This document shows, one piece after another, positions 15,520 through 20,925 of a DNA stretch of 30,171 bases. This stretch comes from a virus, in IMG/VR virus record IMGVR_UViG_3300025687_000207, positions 1 to 30,171 of that record; one strand, given 5' to 3'. Every line of letters begins with the position of its first letter. The first letter of the stretch is position 1. Both the position numbers and the translations under genes were made by a program. Under the pieces are notes generated by a model. That model had not been told where the DNA came from and made no database searches. It worked only from the letters and a program-made list of their open reading frames with translations.

Positions 15520-16472
15520 CAGTCAATCTCCTTTAGCGTTAGGGTTTTCTGCCGCATGACAGTCTCAGGCTTGGCAGGCACGACCTTCTCAGGCTGCGCC
15601 CGCATCTTGCGCGTAGGCCACTTAACTTGCACCCGGCGATTGCCCACTGACGCAAAGGCCGTGTCGTGGCTGCCCATCTTGTCCATAATAGCTGCCGTGG
15701 CAATGTCGATCTCACGCTCTGCCATCGCCTTGTTGGCCTTGGCCGTCATCAAATGGTCAACCCACATTGCGTCGTCGCCTTCTAGCTCTAGCGGTGGCGC
15801 GTCTGCGTCGACCCTGCCATATGCCGCCACCCCATCAGCGGGTGACACGACCGGGTACTTGTCCATATTTTTTCGGCGATTTTCAAAATCAATAACCGCC
15901 TCTCTAATGCGGTTTTGTATTGCCTCATCAGCCCGATAGACAAACAGACGCAGGGTTGTACTTTGATACAGCACGGCAATGCAGCCCCACTTGTATCCAG
16001 TACACATCATCTGACCTTGTAACTGGTATCTGCCACGGTGTGTCGCTGGTATTTCCTCTGGCCGGGCTGACGTTAGTTTGGCTTCAATGAGGCCAATGCC
16101 CTCAATGTCAATCGCCCCGCCTTGAGGCACATAAATACCTTTATCCCAGTTGGCTATGACTGAGCCTTTGCCAACGCCAGTGCCATCAAGGCTGGCCGCC
16201 AGCGGCAGGTGGTCGTGCTGGTATGGCACGGTGATGTCAGTCTCAACATTAGTCAAGCCCAAGCGCTCGGCAGCCTTTCGCAATATCATTGGCTCAAAGA
16301 AATCGCCAAGCTCCATTGGTTCGTTCTGAGGTATTTGCTTTGGTGGGTTGCCCTCGTCAATGCTGATCATTTCCTCAAGCAGTTCATTCTGCGTTTGCCA
16401 CGGTGATGCGTTAAGCAATGCAGGCAACCGGCTGACGCTCAACTGATTATCCGGTGTAAGTTTTCCGACCAT
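15519..16472 (-). CDS. YqaJ/lambda-exonuclease-type recombination nuclease
   Basis: A 317-aa protein. The ATG at 16472 is chosen because it overlaps the upstream stop (TAATG) and follows GGGAG; a longer frame reaching 16556 adds an unlikely head. The PD-(D/E)XK core of viral YqaJ exonucleases is visible: ELGDFFEPMILRKAAERLG (E60), LAASLDG (D96), GLIEAKLTS (E130 and K132), then YQLQGQMMCTGYKWG (Q151). These enzymes resect one strand of duplex DNA for annealing-type recombination. The C-terminal 90 residues are basic and helical. No RecT-like annealing gene was recognised, although the SSB-like protein at 20213-20842 could be a partner. Confidence 0.82.
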   Translation of the reverse strand: MVGKLTPDNQLSVSRLPALLNASPWQTQNELLEEMISIDEGNPPKQIPQNEPMELGDFFEPMILRKAAERLGLTNVETDITVPYQHDHLPLAASLDGTGVGKGSVIANWDKGIYVPQGGAIDIEGIGLIEAKLTSARPEEIPATHRGRYQLQGQMMCTGYKWGCIAVLYQSTTLRLFVYRADEAIQNRIREAVIDFENRRKNMDKYPVVSPADGVAAYGRVDADAPPLELEGDDAMWVDHLMTAKANKAMAEREIDIATAAIMDKMGSHDTAFASVGNRRVQVKWPTRKMRAQPEKVVPAKPETVMRQKTLTLKEID

Positions 16473-17173
16473 TATACTGTCTCCCATTTGTTGTGTTTTG
16501 CTAAATTGTCTCTTGCAAGGATCACCCGCAAGTTCCACGGCACATGAAGGCCGCAAATGTTTTTGCCTTTCAGTGGCACGACATGATCAACGTGATACGC
16601 CAAGCCGGTTACTCGGCTCATACAGTCGCGCTCTTTGTACTTAATGGCAATACAGCTTTGATCAACCCATTCGGGTGTAGCTGTTTTGAGCCGCTCATCA
16701 CGTTCCGGGCGTTTCATAGCATTATAAAGGCTGATCCTTTCCCTATTGTTGTCTTTCCATCTTTTTGATAATGCTCTGCATTTTTGCAAATTGTTTTGAT
16801 AGTATTCTTTGCGCCTTTGCAAAACATAATCGTGATTTTGTTCCTTCCATTTATTGGCTCGCTCTGTGCAAGCCTGCAAGTTTTCCCGATAATATTTTTT
16901 TGAGTATGCTTTGACCACATCAGGATTGTTTTTTCTCCAATTAGCGGCGCGCTGTGAAACCAAGTCAGGGTTGTTTTTCCTATATTCAGCTTCATATGCG
17001 AGGCGCTTGTCTCTGTGCTTTACCCGCATTCTTTTAGTTTTTGCTTTGCCGCACTCCAAACACTGTGCATCAACTGTGTGCCTCTCAACAACATGACCGT
17101 ACTTGCAAGGCTTGCCGGTAAAGTACCGCACCAACCCCTGCGCTATTGCGTCTTTGCGCCTGATAATCTGCAT
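16472..17173 (-). CDS. HNH endonuclease with basic repeat region
   Basis: A 233-aa protein. The N-terminus has Cys pairs (GKPCKYGHVV, then CLECGKAK), suggesting a zinc-binding DNA-contact module. Residues about 55-150 contain repeated Tyr/Trp-basic-Asn units (EYRKNNPDLV, NWRKNNPDVV, KYYRENLQA, EYYQNNLQK). The C-terminus has the HNH core YHVDHVVPLKGKNICGLHVP then NLRVILARDN. Homing-type phage HNH enzymes look like this. The ATG at 17173 overlaps the upstream TGA; a GTG at 17176 is an alternative. Hand counts show GC near 33-40% here against about 70% in the recombinase gene, consistent with recent acquisition. Confidence 0.8.
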   Translation of the reverse strand: MQIIRRKDAIAQGLVRYFTGKPCKYGHVVERHTVDAQCLECGKAKTKRMRVKHRDKRLAYEAEYRKNNPDLVSQRAANWRKNNPDVVKAYSKKYYRENLQACTERANKWKEQNHDYVLQRRKEYYQNNLQKCRALSKRWKDNNRERISLYNAMKRPERDERLKTATPEWVDQSCIAIKYKERDCMSRVTGLAYHVDHVVPLKGKNICGLHVPWNLRVILARDNLAKHNKWETV

Positions 17174-17295
17174 CACCCCGCACCCCCTAGCTTAACCATC
17201 AAAGCCCACACGTTGTATTCGGTGGTGATGAAGTTAGTAAAAAACGTGATGGCAAACGCCGTCACAAACAACATTCCGATAGTGTCTTTAACCAT
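17173..17295 (-). CDS. 40-aa membrane microprotein
   Basis: A short ORF exactly filling the gap between the recombinase and HNH genes: its ATG overlaps the recombinase TAA and its TGA overlaps the HNH ATG. It has one hydrophobic segment (IGMLFVTAFAITFFTNFI) and a Lys/Gly tail (MVKLGGAG). The precise fit is the main evidence that it is real. Function unknown; a small inner-membrane effector or superinfection-exclusion peptide would be possible guesses. Confidence 0.5.
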   Translation of the reverse strand: MVKDTIGMLFVTAFAITFFTNFITTEYNVWALMVKLGGAG

Positions 17296-17924
17296 TAGTT
17301 TGCTCCCATTAGATTGCGCACAGTGCTGGCGTACCATTGCCCGCCCAATGCTGTTGGAATGCCAGCTTCATTGAGCTTGGCGGCGATGGTGCGTAGTGAG
17401 GCACCAGCCTCACGCAGCACCGAGACGATAGGCATTGCCTGCTTGGCAACGACGTTAGTACGCGCAACGCGCTTGGCCGCTGACGCACGGCCAGCAGCGG
17501 CAGGGTTGGGCGAGCCGAGCTTGACGCCGCGAGCCTTGGCGGCAGCCAGTGCGGCCTTGGTGCGCTCGCTGATCTTGCGGCCTTCCCACTCGGCGAACAC
17601 AGCGGCCATCTGCAAGAACGTGCGGTCGGCCTCTGGCATATCGGCGCAGACGATTGGCACGTTAGCCTCAAGCAGCCCGGTGATAAAGTGGACGTTACGC
17701 GCTAGGCGGTCGAGCTTGGCAATCAGCAGCGTCGCGCCAGTGCGCTTGGCCTCAGCCAGTGCGGCGGCAAGCTGTGGGCGCTGGGCTTTCTTGCCGCTCT
17801 CCACCTCGGTGTACTCGCCGATGATGTTGTAACCGGCGACTGCTGCGCGTTGCGCCTCAAGGCCAAGACCCGATTGGCCTTGGCGCTGAGTTGATACACG
17901 ATAATAAGCGATGTACTGGGTCAT
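17295..17924 (-). CDS. Small serine recombinase (resolvase/invertase family)
   Basis: A 209-aa protein; the ATG at 17924 is chosen because it overlaps the upstream stop and gives MTQYIAYYRVSTQRQ with catalytic S11. R9, the QRPQLAAALAEAK helix and AKLDRLARN (about residues 69-77) complete the resolvase core. The E-helix (GRKISERTKAALAAAKARG) follows, and the C-terminus (GASLRTIAAKLNEAGIPTAL) is a helix-turn-helix for DNA binding. The enzyme could resolve or invert DNA, or integrate it; its size is that of a small resolvase rather than a large serine integrase. No crossover sites were found by eye. Confidence 0.85.
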   Translation of the reverse strand: MTQYIAYYRVSTQRQGQSGLGLEAQRAAVAGYNIIGEYTEVESGKKAQRPQLAAALAEAKRTGATLLIAKLDRLARNVHFITGLLEANVPIVCADMPEADRTFLQMAAVFAEWEGRKISERTKAALAAAKARGVKLGSPNPAAAGRASAAKRVARTNVVAKQAMPIVSVLREAGASLRTIAAKLNEAGIPTALGGQWYASTVRNLMGAN

Positions 17925-18256
17925 TATGCCGCCGCCTTTTTGTCTGCGATTGCTGTCCAAGCTGCGTCAACATCGTCTGCCAGCTTTGACAAGTGGTACA
18001 TAAGCTGCCACTTGGTGTAGCTTTTCTCTTTATTGCAAACATCACGCAACCACTTAGCGTGGTAGTTGTCGTTGCGACCATAAAGCATTTCGCAACCAGC
18101 GAAGAAAACGTCACCGTGACAAAAATCATCAAAGCTGGGCAACTTGGCAACTAAACCATTTGGGTTAAACAAGTGAAAGCACACGATCTCATTCTTGGTC
18201 ATACCGTTGATGTGTGTTGCAGTGTCAAACACATACTCTGTAGTGAATTTAGCCAT
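17924..18256 (-). CDS. Hypothetical protein, first gene of the minus operon
   Basis: A 110-aa protein of no family I recognise. Notable parts are FCHGDVFFAGCEMLYGRND and YTKWQLMYHLSKLADDVDAA, with four Cys and many aromatics. No membrane segment or signal is visible. It follows a strong AAGGGAG ribosome-binding site and the divergent control region, and overlaps the recombinase start by one base. As promoter-proximal gene it should be expressed most, perhaps early; the function cannot be read from sequence. Confidence 0.55.
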   Translation of the reverse strand: MAKFTTEYVFDTATHINGMTKNEIVCFHLFNPNGLVAKLPSFDDFCHGDVFFAGCEMLYGRNDNYHAKWLRDVCNKEKSYTKWQLMYHLSKLADDVDAAWTAIADKKAAA

Positions 18257-18376
18257 TTGTCGTCTCCCTTTGATTACTAGTGACTAATAACTATTTAATA
18301 TTTATCACACTATGTTACAAGGGTTATAGGCAATATTTATTGAACAAAATCACAAACCATTGAAAAGGTTATATAA
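18257..18376. promoter_or_regulatory. Divergent control region
   Basis: A 120-base AT-rich gap between divergent operons. Rightward candidate: TTGATT (18270-18275), 18-base spacer, TTTAAT (18294-18299). Leftward candidate (read on minus): TTGTAA (18320-18315), 16-base spacer, TTAAAT (18298-18293). Both are weak-to-fair matches. Further right is a second small palindrome, CAATA-tt-TATTG (18331-18342). The minus gene has a strong AAGGGAG site; the plus gene is preceded by AAAAGG. Confidence 0.55.
18274..18290. promoter_or_regulatory. Candidate operator, 17-bp near-palindrome
   Basis: TTAcTAGT-g-ACTAaTAA: 8-bp arms with one mismatch and a one-base centre. It lies in the spacer of the rightward promoter candidate and across the predicted start point of the leftward one, so one bound dimer could control both operons. 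Two DNA-binding proteins are encoded nearby: the ribbon-helix-helix protein at 18377 and the winged-helix protein at 15292. Confidence 0.45.
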
Positions 18377-18583
18377 ATGGCTGGGATAAAAAACCAAATG
18401 TTACGGCTCAGAAGCGACACAGTTGATAAGCTGCGGTTCGTTCTTGACATATCATCGCATCGCTCAATGTCTGCGCTGGCAGATGAACTGCTAGAGCAGG
18501 GGCTGGATCGGCGCATTGCGGCTCTAAGTGACAGCGACGTTGCCGCGCAAACGCTGCGCAGTTTGGCTCGCCGCGATGGTTAA
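18377..18583 (+). CDS. Ribbon-helix-helix DNA-binding protein
   Basis: A 68-aa protein. NQMLRLRSDTVDKLRF gives the N-terminal strand and first helix, and SHRSMSALADELLEQGLDRR the second helix, the layout of Arc/MetJ-type ribbon-helix-helix repressors. Such dimers bind palindromic operators; the 17-bp site about 90 bases upstream is an obvious candidate for autoregulation and control of the divergent operon. It is the first gene of the rightward replication block. Its stop overlaps the next start by 8 nt. Confidence 0.65.
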   Translation: MAGIKNQMLRLRSDTVDKLRFVLDISSHRSMSALADELLEQGLDRRIAALSDSDVAAQTLRSLARRDG

Positions 18584-19028
18584 TAGCAGAAACAAGGGGA
18601 TGGGCGGGGAACGCGAGATCATCGCAATCCTAACCGATGAGCTTGGCGGCGACGCTAATGGCCTGACGTTTCAGCGCGACATCAATCAATACAGGCAGTC
18701 TGATCTGGGCGACATCATTTGCAGCGACCCAGATTTTCCCTTTGTCATTGAGGTGAAACGCAAACGCGCCGGATATGGCATTGACCCAAACTGGTGGGAT
18801 CAGGTTTGCGCTGCGGCTCTGGCTACAGAGAGTGGCAAGCTGCCCCTGCTGGTCTATCGCTATGATCGCCTGCCTTGGCGCTGGCGCTTCCCAGTCGCAG
18901 CTATCGTCGGGATGGATGGCTTCGAGCCAACAGGCGACATAGCCGAGCAGTATGATTGGCGTTACGCGGTCGAGTGCGACCAAATGACAGCGATGATGAT
19001 TGTCAGGGAGCATCTGGCTGATGCTTAG
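18576..19028 (+). CDS. PD-(D/E)XK nuclease, Holliday-junction-resolvase-like
   Basis: A 150-aa protein with the ATG at 18576, eight bases inside the previous gene; a longer frame from 18528 adds an implausible head. SRNKGMGGEREIIAIL gives E12, QYRQSDLGDIICS gives D46, and FVIEVKRKRAG gives E59-x-K61, the complete PD-(D/E)XK set. The spacing and GxxxERE opening resemble phage resolvases of the Hjc-like branch. It may resolve branched replication DNA before packaging. An alternative is the nuclease half of a restriction-type system, since a cytosine methyltransferase follows at once with an 8-nt overlap. Confidence 0.68.
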   Translation: MVNSRNKGMGGEREIIAILTDELGGDANGLTFQRDINQYRQSDLGDIICSDPDFPFVIEVKRKRAGYGIDPNWWDQVCAAALATESGKLPLLVYRYDRLPWRWRFPVAAIVGMDGFEPTGDIAEQYDWRYAVECDQMTAMMIVREHLADA

Positions 19029-19779
19029 GATGCTCGACCTATTCAGCGGCATTGGCGGCTTTAGTTACGCTGGCGAAAAGCTGGTGGGTGGCTATGAAAC
19101 AGTTGCGTTCTGCGAGTATGATAAACACGCGCAGAAGGTCTTGCGAAAGCATTGGCCGAATACAGAAATTATTGATGATGTGAGGGAGCTGGCAAATGAC
19201 GCAGATAGATTTAGAGGATTGGTTGACATCGTTGTCGGGGGATACCCGTGCCAGCCGTTCAGTTATTCCGGGGTCAGACGCGGCGATCAAGATTACAGAC
19301 ATCTCTGGCCAGCGATGCTTGCAGTTATCAAAAAGGTCAGACCGACTTGGGTCATTGGAGAAAATGTTGCTGGACACATCACTCTGGGCATCGACACGGT
19401 GTTATCTGACTTGGAAGCCACAGGTTACAGCGCAAGGACGTTTATTATTCCGGCTGTCGCCGCAGATGCACCACACAGGCGAGACAGATGTTGGATTGTT
19501 GCACACGCCGACAGCGACAGCAAATCAGATGGCTCCATTAATGGAAAAAAGCGGTTGGTGGGAGACACCACAAGCACACGATGCGAAAGTGGGCAAAAAT
19601 GGTCGCGGTCTTGGGGCGAAATTTCAGGACAACAATGGTGGGAAGCTGAACCCTCAATTTGTAGAGTGGTTGATGGGTTATCCGGTCGGGTACACAGAAT
19701 TAGACAGTTAGGCAATAGCATCGTGCCGCAGGTGGCGGCGCGTATATTGTGGGCAATTAAAGAGGCGCATAATGGCTAG
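19021..19779 (+). CDS. DNA (cytosine-5) methyltransferase
   Basis: A 252-aa protein that would methylate cytosine at carbon 5 using S-adenosylmethionine. Motif I is MLDLFSGIGGF (from residue 4), motif IV GGYPCQPFS with nucleophile C77, motif VI GENV (113-116), motif VIII APHRRDRCWIVAHA (150-163), and motifs IX/X lie in GRVHRIRQLGNSIVPQVAA. The target-recognition region between VIII and IX is short (about 65 residues) and Ser/Gly/Trp-rich. The start at 19021 overlaps the nuclease stop by 8 nt; an in-frame ATG at 19030 is also possible. The role may be protection from host restriction. Much of the gene is also open in the +1 frame (separate entry). Confidence 0.88.
   Translation: MLRMLDLFSGIGGFSYAGEKLVGGYETVAFCEYDKHAQKVLRKHWPNTEIIDDVRELANDADRFRGLVDIVVGGYPCQPFSYSGVRRGDQDYRHLWPAMLAVIKKVRPTWVIGENVAGHITLGIDTVLSDLEATGYSARTFIIPAVAADAPHRRDRCWIVAHADSDSKSDGSINGKKRLVGDTTSTRCESGQKWSRSWGEISGQQWWEAEPSICRVVDGLSGRVHRIRQLGNSIVPQVAARILWAIKEAHNG
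19196..19711 (+). CDS. Overlapping +1-frame ORF inside the methyltransferase gene
   Basis: A 171-aa frame embedded wholly in the methyltransferase gene. It has its own GGAG seven bases before the ATG. Its translation carries motifs I recognise from a phage protein family associated with Dcm genes: LWASTRCYLTWK (about 63-74), GRLLFRLSPQM, GLLHTPTATANQMAP (100-114) and KLNPQFVEWLMGYPVGYTEL (150-169). The same bases encode EPSICRVVDGLSGRV of the methyltransferase in the other frame. Either both frames are translated, or this is a conserved remnant of a frame exchange. Function unknown. Confidence 0.5.
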   Translation: MTQIDLEDWLTSLSGDTRASRSVIPGSDAAIKITDISGQRCLQLSKRSDRLGSLEKMLLDTSLWASTRCYLTWKPQVTAQGRLLFRLSPQMHHTGETDVGLLHTPTATANQMAPLMEKSGWWETPQAHDAKVGKNGRGLGAKFQDNNGGKLNPQFVEWLMGYPVGYTELDS

Positions 19780-20188
19780 GCCAATGTATGAAACCGAGGC
19801 CGACAGACGCAAAGAGCAGGCATTAGCCGACGCCTTTGCGGCTCACGGTTACGATTTCTACAAGCTGCCAATACAGTATCGCCTCGACTTTGTGGTGTTC
19901 AAAGACAACGAGGCCAAGGCATTTATTGAGGTGAAGCATCGCAATGTGCGGCTGTTGCAGTACGACACAGCGATGATTAGCCTGTCGAAAGTTATACAAG
20001 CGAGGACGCTGACGCAGCACACAGGCTTGCCAGCGTATCTGTTGAACGTGTATCAAGATTGTATCGCCCGGTTTGATTTCGCTGGCGATTATACATTGGG
20101 GAAGGGTGGCAGAAGCGACAGAGGCGATGCCCAAGACGCGGATATCTGCGCCTATTTCCCGATCCGAGCCGCAACGGTTGTGCGGTAG
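19772..20188 (+). CDS. PD-(D/E)XK-type nuclease
   Basis: A 138-aa protein. The core is ADRRKEQALADAFAAHGYD (E15), YRLDFVVFKD (D39) and AFIEVKHRN (E53-x-K55), the D...ExK set of the PD-(D/E)XK fold. The C-terminus (ARFDFAGDYTLGKGGRSDRG) is Gly/Arg/Asp-rich. It overlaps the methyltransferase by 8 nt, making that enzyme flanked on both sides by nucleases. It may process replication or recombination intermediates; a restriction role is possible but unproven. Confidence 0.62.
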   Translation: MARPMYETEADRRKEQALADAFAAHGYDFYKLPIQYRLDFVVFKDNEAKAFIEVKHRNVRLLQYDTAMISLSKVIQARTLTQHTGLPAYLLNVYQDCIARFDFAGDYTLGKGGRSDRGDAQDADICAYFPIRAATVVR

Positions 20189-20212
20189 TTCTAAAGTTAA
20201 ATGGAGAAAACG

Positions 20213-20842
20213 ATGGCTTTAGGTTTTACAGAGACTACATCATCAGGCGGTGGGGATTTCCTGCCAATAATGAAATTCAGTGCAAAGGATGGCTCATTCG
20301 TGCGCCAAGACCGGCATCAGGGGGCAGACGGCCACTGGGAAAAGAGCGAAACCGAAATGGATTTGCCTTTTAAGGTGGTGATGGATATGGACGCAATCGA
20401 GGTTGGGTTTATCGCCTTCACAACGACTGGCCCAGACTTTCGCTTCGTCAAGGTTGGCGAGCCAATGCCGGTCAAGCCCTCTGATGAGCATAAGGAAGGC
20501 TTCCGCATCAGGATGTACAACAAAGAGATCGGCCTGCGCGAGATGAGCAGCAGCTCAAAGATCGTGCGCAATCAGATGAATGATTTGCACGATTCCTACT
20601 TGGCTGGTAAGGCCGACAACCCCGGCAAGGTGCCAGTGATTGAGATCACCGGCTCTGATCGCATCCAGATTGAAACTAAGGCTCAGGGAACGCAGACGTT
20701 CCGCTCGCCTAAATGGTCGATTGCTGGCTGGGTTGATCGCCCGGCTGGCTTAGATAAGGCAGAAGCTGCCCCAGAACCCGCCGCTGTAGCAGCCCCGATT
20801 GCTGCAACCCCTTCAGTAGTTGAGGGCGCTGATTTGTTTTAA
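20213..20842 (+). CDS. Single-stranded-DNA-binding-like protein
   Basis: A 209-aa protein. The ATG at 20213 is preferred to 20201 because GGAG lies seven bases before it and translation then begins MALGFTETTSSGGGDFLPIM. The body is beta-rich (IEVGFIAFTTTGPDFRFVKV), with a GFRIRMYNKEIGLREMSSSS segment and a WSIAGWVDRPAG strand. It ends with an Ala/Pro linker and an acidic tip (VEGADLF). Body plus flexible acidic tail is the plan of phage ssDNA-binding proteins that coat replicating DNA. Next to a primase/helicase, that role is likely; homology is by pattern only. Confidence 0.6.
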   Translation: MALGFTETTSSGGGDFLPIMKFSAKDGSFVRQDRHQGADGHWEKSETEMDLPFKVVMDMDAIEVGFIAFTTTGPDFRFVKVGEPMPVKPSDEHKEGFRIRMYNKEIGLREMSSSSKIVRNQMNDLHDSYLAGKADNPGKVPVIEITGSDRIQIETKAQGTQTFRSPKWSIAGWVDRPAGLDKAEAAPEPAAVAAPIAATPSVVEGADLF

Positions 20843-20851
20843 GCGGCGGTA

Positions 20852-20892
20852 GTGACCGGCGGCGGGTTCCTCCCTTGACCGTCGCCGGTCAC
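20852..20892. other. 14-bp stem-loop between SSB-like and helicase genes
   Basis: GTGACCGGCGGCGG (20852-20865) pairs with CCGTCGCCGGTCAC (20879-20892) around a 13-base loop; the only non-Watson-Crick pair is one G-U in RNA. It is GC-rich and not followed by a U-tract, so a classical terminator is unlikely. It could be a transcript-stabilising or translational element for the replication operon, or a replication structure. It lies in the 83-base gap before the helicase gene. Confidence 0.5.
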
Positions 20893-20925
20893 GCTTTCAA
20901 AGGGGCAAGGGATTGGGGTAATGAG

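Noticed and set aside
17295-17924. Serine recombinase as a proven phage integrase
   Set aside because: It is the size of a small resolvase/invertase without the long C-terminal domain of large serine integrases, and no attachment site was found.
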